Of a DNA stretch of 64,000 bases, positions 8,065 through 17,527 are shown in pieces (the stretch's first letter is position 1; each line of letters opens with the position of its first letter). Under the pieces are notes generated by a model that did no database searches, was not told the DNA's origin, and saw only the letters and a list, made by a program, of their open reading frames with translations. The position numbers and the translations under genes are program-made. Origin of the DNA: Woeseiaceae bacterium (GTDB lineage: Bacteria; Pseudomonadota; Gammaproteobacteria; Steroidobacterales; Woeseiaceae); assembly GCA_028280615.1 (NCBI GenBank), contig JANQLK010000052.1, positions 124,001 to 188,000 on the forward strand, given 5' to 3'.

Positions 8065-11000
8065 TCAGTTCGTTTCGCCTTCAAGCAGCTCCACGCCGGC
8101 TTCGTAAATCCGGTCGAGTTCGGGAAAGTTCTCATCGAGCCAGGCATTGCCGCCCTCGAACACGGGGTCCTGCCTGCCGCCGCGAATGCCTCCGCCGGCG
8201 CGCTCGCCGTAGCCCGAGTACAGCGCGTCGGCGACGTCCATGCCCTGTACGACGCGGCCCATGATCGCGAACTCCATCGTGTCGAGCTCGGGCTTGTCGC
8301 GCAAGTTGATATAGACCTGGCTCGTGCGGTCGTCGTCCGACGTGCCATGAGCAAACGCGAGCGTGCCACGCAGGTTGCTCTCGACGACCGGATCGTCAGC
8401 GATCGGCGCGTCCCGCCAGGCCTTCGAGATTGCGGGGTCGCCGTTGATCCCGAACTGCACGAACTCGCCGTCGCGGACGCGATGGATGCGCATGTCGTCG
8501 TAGTAGCCGAACCGGACGAGGTTGTAGAAGCGGTCGACGCCGACCGGCGCCCAGTCGCGGTGAAGCTCGATGACGATCAGGCCCCTGCTCGTCTCGAGAC
8601 GCACGCGAAACTCGTCTGGCGCTCTCGCGGCAAACGCGTCGGCAGTCGGGTCGTGCAGAGCAATGCGGCGGTAGTAGTCGCGGGCCTCGAGAACGCCGGC
8701 CCGGTAAGCGTCTTTTTGCGCGGCAGTCGTCCAGAGGTTGCGGTCCAGCGCGAGCCGCCACGTCGTCTCGACGGACTCGGCCAGGAACGCGGCATCGTCG
8801 GCCGACGTGAAGGGTTGATCGTCGCGAACGACGTAGACCGCCGAGGTCTGCGCGAAGGCGAATTCGTCGCCGACGTAGCGGCTGGTCGGGCCGATCGCGC
8901 GCGCCGCGATCCAACCCGAGCCGGGCAGATCGATCGTTGTCTCGAACGCCCAGCTATCGCTGCCGCCGGACAGCGACCAGGTCTCCCGGACCTTGCCGTT
9001 GACGATGATCTCGGCCCTGTCGAGCGGTGCGATCGAGCTCAAGTCGAGTTCGACGGCGACAGCATCGGCATCGTCGCGGTTCAGCCGCAGCTCATCTCCC
9101 GGCTCCTTGCCGCCGACCGTAAGGAACAGCAGCGGCCCGCTCGTCGCGAACGTTCGTCCGGCGCGCACGGCATCGATCCAGGTCGAGAAGCCGAAGGCTT
9201 CACCAGGCGCGAGCCGGGCGTAGGTTCGGGCCGTGCCCCCCGAAGCGTCGAACCAGACGTCCGAGAAATTGTCCGTGCCGCCGGTTGCGGCGAGCCGGAT
9301 ACCGCTGTTCAGCAGCCGGTAGTAGACGGCGGCCGACTCGAGTTCCCGCGATGCGACCGATACGACGTCGTAGAAATCCGCTTTGCCGAGCGCCGCCAGC
9401 ACAGGCAGGTCGCGCCGGCCGACGTCCCCGGGCGTCGCGGTCGGCCCGTTGAACGGGTGCACGAAGCCCGCGATGCCGCCTTCGGCACGCGCCGCGTCGA
9501 TGTGGCCTAAGCCGAGCGTGTCGGGCGCGAACGGCGTCGACGGCACGCCGCCGATCATCGGCATCTTGAATTCGTCGATGCCGATCAGCGCGAAGTGGCC
9601 GAAGTAGCCGCGATATTCCTGGGAGTAGCGAAGGATCGTCTCGCTCGTCGACAGCGGAATCGGTTCCCCGGTGAGGTCCGACCAGCGGCCCATGATCTTC
9701 GTGCCGTCCATATGGATCAGCGCGTTGGCGACGCCGAGGCCGTCGGCGCTCAACTGCGTGAAGAAGTCCTCGTGGGTGAGCCCGTAGCGCCCCTCGTGAA
9801 GATCGTGGACGTGCATGTCGCCCGAGTACCAGCCGAGTTCGGACAGGTCTACGTCGATCGGCTCGAGCCGGATCTCGACCTCGGTGATGCCGTTGGCCGG
9901 CACGTCGACGAATTCGTGGCCGGGCTGGAACTCGAAGCCGCGCATCGCCTCGACGAACGTGCGCCCGGCCGGCACCTCGATCTCGAACGTGCCGTTTACG
10001 TGCTGGTAGTGGATGCGTGTCGAGGGCACGACGCGATGGAAGCCTTCGTCCTCGGCGTAGGCGCGACCGTCGCTCGCCCGAAGCATCAGACGCGCGGGCA
10101 TCGTTCGCCCGTCAGGTCCGACGACGCGTCCGCGCAGCGTGCCGGTCGGCACGCCGGGATCGCGATCGTCCGTGTCGACCGGCCGCCATGACGCGCGACG
10201 GCCGCCATCGGCACTGACAATATGCAGCCGCGTCGGCCCGCTCGCGTTCGAGACGAAGGCGACTCGCGTCCCGTCCGGACTCGGCGCGGCATCGAACTCG
10301 TCGGCCGGGTCTTCGGTGATCCAGGCGCGATTGCCGCCGGCCGCGGGCACGCGCGCGACGTCGTTGCTGCCGGCCGCGTCGCTTACGTAGAAGAGGCTCG
10401 CGCCGTCGGATGCCCAGCGAGGCTTCATTCGATAGCTCGATTCCTCGTAGTGCACGAGCTTAGGGCTCCCGCCCGGCAAAGGCATCGTCCAGATGCCGCC
10501 CGAACCGATGCGGCCGTCGACGCTGCCGACGTAGGCAAGCGTCCGCCCGTCCGGTGAGACGGCCGGCTGGTACTGGTTACCCGGACCGAAGACGACGGCT
10601 TCGACGCCGCCGCCGTCAACGTCGACTCTGAGAATGTCGAGATTGCCCGCGCGCCGGCTTGCGAAATAGACGTACTTCCCGTCGCGGCTCCACTCCGGCG
10701 CGAAATCGTCATCGCCGTCGTCGGTCAGGATCCGGATCTCGCCACCGCCGGCGTCGACGACGCCTACGTCCAGGTTGCCGTCGCGGTCGACCGTCAGCGC
10801 GATCCGTTCGCCGTCCGGACTGAACGCCGGCTCCGAGTAGTAGTGCGGCCCGCGGGTCAGCGCTTTCGCGGTGCCGCCGGCGACCGGCATGACCCACACG
10901 TCGCCGCGCATCGCAAACGCGAGCCGCGCAGCGTCCGGGCTCCAGTCCGGATCGAGCGGCCCGGTCGAGACGGCCGGCAGCAGATGGAAATCGATGCGTG

Positions 11001-11091
11001 ACTGGGCCGTCGCTTCGGGCGCGGACAGCGTCAGCACTCCGACCGCGGCGGACAACACGGCGGCTTGGCAAGCCGCCGGCCGCCGTCGCAC
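8065..11091 (-). CDS. Secreted TolB-like propeller / CehA-type PHP hydrolase / cyclophilin fusion protein
   Basis: A 1008-residue exported protein with a GTG start and cleavage likely near ATAQ|SR. Residues 40-310 hold PD40/TolB-type repeats, visible as recurring SPDG/WSRDG motifs. Residues about 318-412 look like a carboxypeptidase-regulatory-like fold (GTLRGRVVGPDGR, VPAG). Residues 415-660 are CehA/McbA-like metallohydrolase with GDMHVHD (H427, H429), FVHPFNG (H545) and TGGTDN (D607). Residues about 826-1008 are a cyclophilin-type peptidyl-prolyl isomerase (ETSRGLIVIELHRDWAP, IMGRVVQGMDVAD). It follows the M24 gene by 10 nt. The isomerase would suit proline-rich substrates; this combination in one chain looks unusual to me. 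Confidence 0.85.
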   Translation of the reverse strand: MRRRPAACQAAVLSAAVGVLTLSAPEATAQSRIDFHLLPAVSTGPLDPDWSPDAARLAFAMRGDVWVMPVAGGTAKALTRGPHYYSEPAFSPDGERIALTVDRDGNLDVGVVDAGGGEIRILTDDGDDDFAPEWSRDGKYVYFASRRAGNLDILRVDVDGGGVEAVVFGPGNQYQPAVSPDGRTLAYVGSVDGRIGSGGIWTMPLPGGSPKLVHYEESSYRMKPRWASDGASLFYVSDAAGSNDVARVPAAGGNRAWITEDPADEFDAAPSPDGTRVAFVSNASGPTRLHIVSADGGRRASWRPVDTDDRDPGVPTGTLRGRVVGPDGRTMPARLMLRASDGRAYAEDEGFHRVVPSTRIHYQHVNGTFEIEVPAGRTFVEAMRGFEFQPGHEFVDVPANGITEVEIRLEPIDVDLSELGWYSGDMHVHDLHEGRYGLTHEDFFTQLSADGLGVANALIHMDGTKIMGRWSDLTGEPIPLSTSETILRYSQEYRGYFGHFALIGIDEFKMPMIGGVPSTPFAPDTLGLGHIDAARAEGGIAGFVHPFNGPTATPGDVGRRDLPVLAALGKADFYDVVSVASRELESAAVYYRLLNSGIRLAATGGTDNFSDVWFDASGGTARTYARLAPGEAFGFSTWIDAVRAGRTFATSGPLLFLTVGGKEPGDELRLNRDDADAVAVELDLSSIAPLDRAEIIVNGKVRETWSLSGGSDSWAFETTIDLPGSGWIAARAIGPTSRYVGDEFAFAQTSAVYVVRDDQPFTSADDAAFLAESVETTWRLALDRNLWTTAAQKDAYRAGVLEARDYYRRIALHDPTADAFAARAPDEFRVRLETSRGLIVIELHRDWAPVGVDRFYNLVRFGYYDDMRIHRVRDGEFVQFGINGDPAISKAWRDAPIADDPVVESNLRGTLAFAHGTSDDDRTSQVYINLRDKPELDTMEFAIMGRVVQGMDVADALYSGYGERAGGGIRGGRQDPVFEGGNAWLDENFPELDRIYEAGVELLEGETN

Positions 11092-11101
11092 GCGAGCTGT
11101 C

Positions 11102-12523
11102 TCAGATCTTGAGATGAGCCCACTCTTTGGTGAGATTCGGCACGCTGCCCTGCACCCAGCCGCTCTCGTCCCCCACGACGACGTTGTCGGACGGGTTGTA
11201 TCCGAAGCCCTTCTCCGGGTTGAACAGGCCGGGTTCCATCGAGAACGTCATGTTCTTCTCGAGCGGAGTCGTATCGCCGAGCGAGATATACGGTTCCTGG
11301 TGTCCTTCCCAGCCCTCGCCGTGGGCGACACGCTGGTAGAGGTAGTCCTGCATCCCTTCCTCGAGCTGATACTCGTGGACGGCCCTAGCGATCTCCTGGC
11401 AGGGCGTGCCGACCTTCGACATCTCGATCTGCATCTCGGATCCGCGCGCCATCACCTCCCAGACCTTTTCCCACTCGGCCGGCCAGTCGCCGACCTGGTA
11501 AGGGCAGTACAGCTCACCGCCGCATCCGGAGAGCTTGACGCCGCCCGAGACCTGTAGCGAATCGCCGCGCTTTACCTTGTTGTGGTGGAACTGGTTGGGG
11601 TGCGGATACGCCGTGCCGATGCCGGTTCGGCAGCCGATACGGATACGGATGCCGACCGCGCTGTGCGGGTGGCCATCGCGCTTGATGTCCCGCATGATGA
11701 GATCCGTGCCGTATTCGGTCGCCGCCGTGCGGATTTTGAAATCCGTCAGGTCGGTGCCGTGCTTGAGAATGTAGTCGCGCGTCCACGCGTGTATCTGGCT
11801 GAAGTAATCGTACGCGCGCTGAGAGAGCGCGATTTCCTCCGGCGTCTTGACGCGACGCATTTGCACGCAGACGTCGCTTACGTCCTCGAACGTCGCGTCC
11901 GGCAATACCTCGCGCATCCGCGCCATCGCTCCGACGGTCGGCGACTGGCTGAGCCCGATCCTGCCGCCGCCATAGCCGCGCCGGGCAATACCTTTCAGCT
12001 GCCACTCGATTAGGTCGACCGGAGCGCTGATCGAGACCCGGCCCTGGTCCGGGTAACCGTCTTCGGACGGCGGATAGTCGTAATAGTAGTCGCCGTCGGT
12101 GAACCACCAGCTGCGTACGAGCTCATAGTCGAGCCCAGGATGAAACCAGTGAACGGCCAGATCGTCGGTCGGGATGAAGCACGAAAAAGGCCGTTCGGTC
12201 GTCGAGTGCCAGAGGCCGGTGAAATAGATGAGATTCCAGCGATCCGAGATCAGGATGCCGTCGAGGCCGCGTTCCTCGAGCTTGTTCTGCAAAACGCCAA
12301 CCTGCCGCTGGTGCCACTCCAGCGGCAATCGGTCGGCCGTGGCGGCCGGCGGATGCTCGGGTCGCTTGACGAGGAGTTTCGCCGAATCGCCGGACGGCGT
12401 CGCTGCCGCCGAGTTGTCGTTGCGCGACTCGCTGTTGTTGCCCGAGTCGGCGCTGCAGGCGGCGCCGGCGGCCCCGAGCGCGGCGATACCGGTGTTTTTC
12501 AAGAATTGTCTGCGCGTTGCCAT
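11102..12523 (-). CDS. Tat-exported M24-fold (Xaa-Pro peptidase/creatinase-like) protein with altered metal site
   Basis: A 473-residue protein with a twin-arginine signal (TRRQFLKNTG) and a possible lipobox AAC at residue 23. An N-terminal creatinase-like domain precedes a pita-bread M24 domain. The five usual metal ligands are poorly kept: the first Asp position reads QVSGG (S326), the second CGGEL (E337), then HGEGWEGH and SMEPG (E430), and the last Glu is replaced in NPSDNVVV (S445). It may be a non-metal enzyme like creatinase or bind metal differently. The ATG at 12523 is preceded by GGGAGG at 8 nt. The protein at 41079-42473 is a close relative with the same changes. Confidence 0.83.
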   Translation of the reverse strand: MATRRQFLKNTGIAALGAAGAACSADSGNNSESRNDNSAAATPSGDSAKLLVKRPEHPPAATADRLPLEWHQRQVGVLQNKLEERGLDGILISDRWNLIYFTGLWHSTTERPFSCFIPTDDLAVHWFHPGLDYELVRSWWFTDGDYYYDYPPSEDGYPDQGRVSISAPVDLIEWQLKGIARRGYGGGRIGLSQSPTVGAMARMREVLPDATFEDVSDVCVQMRRVKTPEEIALSQRAYDYFSQIHAWTRDYILKHGTDLTDFKIRTAATEYGTDLIMRDIKRDGHPHSAVGIRIRIGCRTGIGTAYPHPNQFHHNKVKRGDSLQVSGGVKLSGCGGELYCPYQVGDWPAEWEKVWEVMARGSEMQIEMSKVGTPCQEIARAVHEYQLEEGMQDYLYQRVAHGEGWEGHQEPYISLGDTTPLEKNMTFSMEPGLFNPEKGFGYNPSDNVVVGDESGWVQGSVPNLTKEWAHLKI

Positions 12524-12608
12524 GTGCAAATCCTCCCGTTTGTAGGGGTCAGGTGACCGTCATCCGCGCACCGTCCCGGTGCTCAGCGATCCGTCTTCTG
12601 TTGTTCGC

Positions 12609-14264
12609 CTATGGGTCGACCAGGAACGGTTCTCTCACGATGTCGGGACCGGCACCCACTTTCGATTCCTCCACGATGCGCGCGATTTCTTCGAGCATCC
12701 TGTCGTTCTCGATGACGACGCCGTCCTTGATCGTGTGCACGATGCCTTCGGTGCGATACATCTCGCGGTCCTCGGTCATGCGAATCGCGCCGAACGGGTA
12801 CAGGTACTTGAAGTCCTTGGCCGGGCTGCCGTCGACGATGATCAGGTCGGCGACATAACCTTCCTGGATCAGTCCGAGTTTCGGTTCGAGGATCGTCTTG
12901 GCGCTGTTCAGGTTGGCCGTCTGCAATACCTCGAGCGGATGCATGCCCGACTCCAGCACGAGCTGCAGCTCGCGCACGTTGCCGAAACCGCCCGTCGACC
13001 ACTGGAAGTTGTCGTCGGTGCCGTAGGCGACCCTGCCGCCCTTGTTGTTGAACGAGTAGATCAGGTCGCCCCAGAGATCGTAGAGGTTGTGCCACAGGTA
13101 CTCGTCGTAGGACGTCCAGTCGTACTGGAACGACGCGTGGTTTACCGGGCTCGGCAGGTGCCACTCCCAGAGCGCCTGGTGCGTGTACTTCTCATGCCAG
13201 GGCAGGCCCTGAGCGCGGATCACGTCGCGGTTGGCTTCGTAGGTGGCGCGGTTCGGCTGCATGACGACGCCCGTGTCGGCGAGCTCCTGCGCGACCTCTT
13301 CGAGCAGGCGTTTGCGCATCTCGGGATTGCGCTTGACCTCTTCCCAGACCCGGCCGGCCTCGCGGAAGCGGATGTTTTCGTCGAAGTAGTTGTAGTCGTT
13401 CGGGTACTCCTGGATCGTGCGGTCGAGCGCCGACTCGGCGTAGCCGTAGTGGTGCACGATCATCGTGACGCCGAGCTTGGCCGCGTCGAGCGCATTGACC
13501 TCGGACGTGCTGTTCGGCTGTATGTGTACGGCGCTGATCGAACCGGCCGCCGTAACGGCCTCTGCAGCGGCGCCGAACAGCTCGGCGTTCCAGCAGACGC
13601 TGTTCAGGTACACCTGCCGAACGCCGTTCCTGGCCATCTCGCGGGCGACGCGATCGGCCATCGCCGGGTCGCGCAGCTGTTCCTCCGAGAAGTCGGTCGT
13701 GGCACCCCAGCCGTACAGCGGGAACAGGCGTGGCGAAAGCACGTCGTTGTTTCGCTCCGCCTCCATCATGTCGCGAACGCGGTTCGGTTCGGCGGGCCCG
13801 ACCGAGGTCACGCCGGTCACGAGCTGCATGTAGTGGATGTAGTCGAGCGGCAACTCTTCGCTGCGGTAATGCAGATGGAGGTTGATCATGCCGGGCATGA
13901 CGAACTTGCCGTCGCCCTCGATGATCCGGTCGCCCGTCAGGCGCGGCTCGTCGTCCTCGGAGTGATCGCCGAGCGGATCGTAGCGGCGCATCTCGGCGAT
14001 GACGTTGCCCGTGATCAGGATGTCCCAGGGCCCCGAGGCCGGTCCGCCATGGCCGGGAATGACCATGACGTTGCGGATGACGAGGCGGTCGTACGGCCCT
14101 TCGGCAAGCTCGCCGAAGCGTTTGGTTTCTTTCGGGTTCGGCTTGAGCTGGACCTTGTCGACCTGTGCCACGGCATTGCCGGACAGCGTGATGGCCGCAA
14201 GCGCGACCGCGATCAGTTGCGCGGCGAGCTTGTAGAAGGAGGAGCGTGCAGGGTTCTTGTTCAT
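12609..14264 (-). CDS. Exported amidohydrolase-family protein (sister of 5173-6780)
   Basis: A 551-residue protein with a signal peptide ending near NAVA|QV. It shares GPYDRLVIRNVMVIPGHGG and other blocks with the amidohydrolase at 5173-6780, so the two are paralogues at either end of one operon. Metal ligands visible are MINLHLH (H130, H132), H247, H271 and an Asp in YGTDD. The strand-4 lysine is again missing, replaced by QVYLNSVCWNAELFG. It is the first gene of a five-gene minus-strand operon, and the AT-rich site at 14406 lies about 140 bp upstream of its ATG. The substrate is unknown; peptide- or imide-type bonds are likely. Confidence 0.83.
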   Translation of the reverse strand: MNKNPARSSFYKLAAQLIAVALAAITLSGNAVAQVDKVQLKPNPKETKRFGELAEGPYDRLVIRNVMVIPGHGGPASGPWDILITGNVIAEMRRYDPLGDHSEDDEPRLTGDRIIEGDGKFVMPGMINLHLHYRSEELPLDYIHYMQLVTGVTSVGPAEPNRVRDMMEAERNNDVLSPRLFPLYGWGATTDFSEEQLRDPAMADRVAREMARNGVRQVYLNSVCWNAELFGAAAEAVTAAGSISAVHIQPNSTSEVNALDAAKLGVTMIVHHYGYAESALDRTIQEYPNDYNYFDENIRFREAGRVWEEVKRNPEMRKRLLEEVAQELADTGVVMQPNRATYEANRDVIRAQGLPWHEKYTHQALWEWHLPSPVNHASFQYDWTSYDEYLWHNLYDLWGDLIYSFNNKGGRVAYGTDDNFQWSTGGFGNVRELQLVLESGMHPLEVLQTANLNSAKTILEPKLGLIQEGYVADLIIVDGSPAKDFKYLYPFGAIRMTEDREMYRTEGIVHTIKDGVVIENDRMLEEIARIVEESKVGAGPDIVREPFLVDP

Positions 14265-14405
14265 CGGGTCACCGTCAGTCGATTCGATTGCATACGTGTC
14301 GGGAGGCGGTCAGGACCGTGCGCTGTTCTGTCTGCTTATAAAGAATCGTTCTCGCTCGCGCGCGGTCGACACACCGTGCGGGGCCGTCTGCCGGCCCGAA
14401 ACGGG

Positions 14406-14421
14406 ATATATAATATATTAT
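14406..14421 (-). promoter_or_regulatory. AT-only shared site 1 (core ATATATTATATA)
   Basis: The plus strand reads ATATATAATATATTAT. It holds the 12-bp core common to six intergenic sites and the perfect 12-bp palindrome ATAATATATTAT. It lies about 140 bp upstream of the operon starting at 14264 and 113 bp before the plus-strand gene at 14534. An operator for the GntR/FCD regulator at 23664 is the favoured reading; a -10-type promoter element is the alternative. Confidence 0.65.
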
Positions 14422-14533
14422 TTGTTTCGTTTGTGACAGACGAGAGAGGCGCAAAAGTCCGAGGCCAGCGTGGAGGAACGCGGTCGCGGTAAACTGTCAG
14501 CCGCAATCCCATGCGGCCCGGATCGAAAACAGA

Positions 14534-14989
14534 TTGAGCCACGCAAACAAGACAACCGGAACGTTCACGCTGGCAGCTTTCGCTGTCCTGGCTCTGGTTC
14601 CGCTGCCTGGCCAGACGCAGACGGTGGAGGCCGACGACAGAGCGGCCGTCGTGCGCCAGTTTCTGGAGGCTTTCAATGCACAGGACGCGGCAGCGATGGC
14701 GGCGCTGGTTACCGATGACGTCCAGTGGCTGTCAGTCAGCGACGGAGCGACCGCCGTCGAAGTCGAAGGCCGATCTGCCCTGACCGCCGCGATGACGGAC
14801 TACTTCAGTGCCTGCCCGAGCTGCCGTTCCGAGATCGCGAGCCTCATGTCCAGCCGTGAGCGCGTTAGCGTCGTCGAAGTGGCCAGCTGGGATGGGGCCG
14901 ACGGACCTCGGTCGCAGCGCTCGATGGCGGTCTACGAGTTTTCGGGGGCGTTGATCCGGCGCGTGTATTATTTTCCCGAGGAGCCGTAG
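14534..14989 (+). CDS. Secreted SnoaL/NTF2-like domain protein
   Basis: A 151-residue protein with a signal peptide (LAAFAVLALVPLPGQTQT) and a SnoaL-like fold signature: RAAVVRQFLEAFNAQDAAAMAALVTDDVQWL, seen as shorter blocks, followed by the terminal strand RRVYYF. The only start that keeps the signal peptide is TTG at 14534 with a weak upstream ribosome site; no ATG or GTG was found in frame. SnoaL-like proteins are small binding or cyclase-type domains and the exact role cannot be told. It stands alone on the plus strand. Confidence 0.65.
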   Translation: MSHANKTTGTFTLAAFAVLALVPLPGQTQTVEADDRAAVVRQFLEAFNAQDAAAMAALVTDDVQWLSVSDGATAVEVEGRSALTAAMTDYFSACPSCRSEIASLMSSRERVSVVEVASWDGADGPRSQRSMAVYEFSGALIRRVYYFPEEP

Positions 14990-15089
14990 CGACGACTGCT
15001 GGCGCGTCCACACGCCCTGAACCCGGCGTCAGTTGTTGACCCGGAGCGGCCATTGAATCAGCTGTGGCTGAATAACGATACGACTCGAT

Positions 15090-15623
15090 ATGGATTCGCA
15101 GAAACTGCATGACTGGCTTCAGGTAATCGGTATCGCCGCGGTCGTAGCCTCGTTGATCTTTGTCGGAATGCAGATAAAGCAATCAGATGAAATCGCACTG
15201 GCGGAAGTTCTCGAAAGCGCGGCGGCGCGAGCGATCGAGGAGCGCGCGTTGGTCGCGGCACATTCGGATACGTGGCACAAGGCTTGTCTCGGTGAACAGC
15301 TGACCGCACAAGAGCGCTTGATCGCCGCCAACCTGTACATGAACTACCTGCAAAACAACTTCAACTCCTGGGTTCGATTGCAACAGACAGGAATCGGAGC
15401 GGTCGGCGGTCAAATGTTTGTTGATGCTTACGCGGCGAATCTTCACAGATACACCGGCTTCAAGCAGATGGCATTGTCTTTCGCGGAATGGCGCGAACTC
15501 GGCGCGCGCTTTCATGGAGAGTTGGCGAAGGAGTACCGTACGGCGGTCCTTCGGCGGGTCAGCGAGCTCGAGGAGCTGGAACCCAATCCATCAGCAGATA
15601 TCATGTGGTGTGGGGTCAGATAG
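15090..15623 (+). CDS. Hypothetical protein with one N-terminal membrane helix
   Basis: A 177-residue protein. Residues about 12-29 form one transmembrane helix (VIGIAAVVASLIFVGMQI) followed by a mostly helical, charged region rich in Glu, Ala and Trp, so it is probably an inner-membrane protein with a periplasmic or cytoplasmic helical domain. I do not assign a function. The ATG at 15090 has no clear Shine-Dalgarno sequence. It lies 100 nt after the SnoaL-like gene and is convergent with the GGT gene; the 162 nt between them show no strong terminator. Confidence 0.6.
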   Translation: MDSQKLHDWLQVIGIAAVVASLIFVGMQIKQSDEIALAEVLESAAARAIEERALVAAHSDTWHKACLGEQLTAQERLIAANLYMNYLQNNFNSWVRLQQTGIGAVGGQMFVDAYAANLHRYTGFKQMALSFAEWRELGARFHGELAKEYRTAVLRRVSELEELEPNPSADIMWCGVR

Positions 15624-15785
15624 GGTCACTATCCGCTATTGGTCGGCTCAAGCTCAGCGCCTGGCCTGCGAATGAACGACCGGATGCCTCGGAACGGGAC
15701 CTTGCACGTTACCGCGGAAACGTCTGATGACATTCCTTGATGTCTCTCGCGCAAGAGCGAGCTGGTCGCCGGCAACGCGGCCGTT

Positions 15786-17495
15786 CTAGTACCCCTCCGC
15801 ATGCCCCCCACGCCGCGGATCGGCAACGCCGGTCAGCGTCCCGCCGTCCTCGCTCTCCATGACGAGCTGGATCGATCCCATGTGCCAGTTGTACGGCGCG
15901 CTCAGGTCCACGTCGACGCCGCGTGCCTCGAGTCCCGCGAGGACGTCGTCCGGAATTCGCGATTCGATGTGCAGGCTGTCATAGCGGCCGTAGCCCTGGA
16001 AGCGCGGCGCGTCGACGGCGTCATACGGCGCCATGCCGTAGCCGAGCATGTTGATGAGCGTGAGCGCGACGGCGCGCGAAGACAGGCCCGGAGAGCCGAG
16101 CGCGAGCCACGGCGTGCCGTCGTCCCGGACCGCCATGAGCGCCGGGAACGGCGTGATGACGCGGCGTCCCAGGCCTTTGCCGGTACCCGGGAACGTGTTG
16201 CCCGAATTGACGCCGACGCCGTCCACGGTGAGTCCCGTGCCGAACGTGTCGCCGTAGACCGTGTGCGTCATCGAGACCCAGTTGCCTTGCTGATCGACGA
16301 TAACGAGGTGGTTCGTGTCGGTGTGCATGAGCGCCCTGTACGGGTCCGGATGGCCCGCTTCCCGGACTGTCGGCGCCTTCTTCATTGCGGCCGCGTGCTC
16401 AACCACGATCGGCTCACCGGCGTTGATGACATTCGCGAGATGCTCGCCGAAGGACGGCGACAGCAGCAGGTCGGTCGGCACGTCGGCCGTGCGCGGATCG
16501 GCCGTGAAGCTTGCCGAGAAGTGCCGCGCCTGCTCGTAGGCGCGGCGAATCACCCACAGGCTCTCGGCCGATTCGGTGTAGTGGCCCATGGCCTCGAGAT
16601 CGAAGTGCTCGAGAATGTTGAAGATCATTCCGTTGAGGATGCCGGCCGTGGATGCCGGCGGTGCACCTCTGAGCCTCGCGCCCCTGTACTCGAACTCGAG
16701 CGGCTTCACCCAGCGCGGTTCGTAGTTCGAGAGTTCGCCAAGCGTGATATCACCGCCCGTGCGGTTGGTCTCGGCAACAAAGCGCTCGGCCCATTCGCCG
16801 TCGGTGAAGTAGCTCGGACCTTCCTCGGCGAGGCGCGCCAGGGTATTCGCGAGCTCAGGTTGCCGAACGACGTCGCCGACCGGGGGCACGAAGCCGTCGG
16901 GCATCCACTTCGCTTTGGATGCCTCGTGTGCGCCGATGCGCTCGTAGGCCGCGCTCATTTCGCCGTACAGGAACGAGTACATCGGGAAACCGTCGCTGGC
17001 GGCCTCGATCGCGGGGCCGAAGTAGGTTGCCCACGGCCGGCTGCCGTAGCGCGCCGCCGCCGCGGCCATGCCCGGCACCGTACCGGGCACACCGATACGC
17101 CTGCCGGAGGTCGTCCCCACGCCGGCCGGTCTCGCCATCGAGCGCGCCGCGGGCGCGTTCGCGGTGTGGTCGAGTTCGGCGTCGAGGTAGATGAGCTCGC
17201 CGGTCTCGGCCCAGTAGATCAGCCCGCCCATGCCGCCCGCCAGAGTCGACATCTGCGGCTCGATCACGTGCTGCAGCGGAATCGCCGTCAGCATCGCGTC
17301 GACGGCGTTTCCGCCGTCCGCCAGCACGTCGAGGATCGCCTGCGTAACCTCGGGATGCGACGATGACGCCATCGCGCGGCGCGCCTCCGCGACGGGCTTC
17401 GCACCCTGCTCTGGCCGTTGCGCCTCCGCCGTCGGCGTCACGAGGCAGAATGCCAGCGTTGCGGCAAGTGTGGAATTGAGTACGGGAGCTTTCAT
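15786..17495 (-). CDS. ggt: Gamma-glutamyltransferase / gamma-glutamyl hydrolase
   Basis: A 569-residue exported protein of normal GGT length. A signal peptide ends at AEAQ. The N-terminal half carries SSHPEVTQAILDVLADGGNAVDA and the GGMGG region. The autocatalytic cleavage site is around DTNHLVIVD with Thr394 as the expected nucleophile, and the small subunit holds the conserved NSGNTFPGTGKG and LGSPGLSSR regions. GGT splits gamma-glutamyl amide bonds, e.g. in glutathione, in the periplasm. AAGGA lies 8 nt before the ATG. It is the last gene of the operon starting with 4-hydroxyproline epimerase, 32 nt behind the M24 lipoprotein, which suggests a wider peptide-scavenging role. Confidence 0.92.
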   Translation of the reverse strand: MKAPVLNSTLAATLAFCLVTPTAEAQRPEQGAKPVAEARRAMASSSHPEVTQAILDVLADGGNAVDAMLTAIPLQHVIEPQMSTLAGGMGGLIYWAETGELIYLDAELDHTANAPAARSMARPAGVGTTSGRRIGVPGTVPGMAAAAARYGSRPWATYFGPAIEAASDGFPMYSFLYGEMSAAYERIGAHEASKAKWMPDGFVPPVGDVVRQPELANTLARLAEEGPSYFTDGEWAERFVAETNRTGGDITLGELSNYEPRWVKPLEFEYRGARLRGAPPASTAGILNGMIFNILEHFDLEAMGHYTESAESLWVIRRAYEQARHFSASFTADPRTADVPTDLLLSPSFGEHLANVINAGEPIVVEHAAAMKKAPTVREAGHPDPYRALMHTDTNHLVIVDQQGNWVSMTHTVYGDTFGTGLTVDGVGVNSGNTFPGTGKGLGRRVITPFPALMAVRDDGTPWLALGSPGLSSRAVALTLINMLGYGMAPYDAVDAPRFQGYGRYDSLHIESRIPDDVLAGLEARGVDVDLSAPYNWHMGSIQLVMESEDGGTLTGVADPRRGGHAEGY

Positions 17496-17527
17496 CGTCC
17501 GGGTCCTTGTGTCGGTTTGTCAGTCGA

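Noticed and set aside
12579-14492. Long plus-strand open frame opposite the amidohydrolase at 12609-14264
   Set aside because: It is an antisense shadow in GC-rich DNA: rich in Arg, Val and Asp/Glu, without recognisable motifs, while the minus-strand frame has a signal peptide and metal ligands.
15738-15757. CTCGC...GCGAG hairpin between the hypothetical gene and ggt as a bidirectional terminator
   Set aside because: A five-base stem without T tracts is too weak.
15801-17366. Plus-strand open frame opposite the GGT gene
   Set aside because: Biased Arg/His/Val composition and no domain; the minus strand clearly encodes GGT. Similar antisense frames at 8347-9510, 24734-25702, 32315-33730, 35216-37276, 49058-50503, 52366-53892, 56340-58010 and 59539-61215 were dropped for the same reason.
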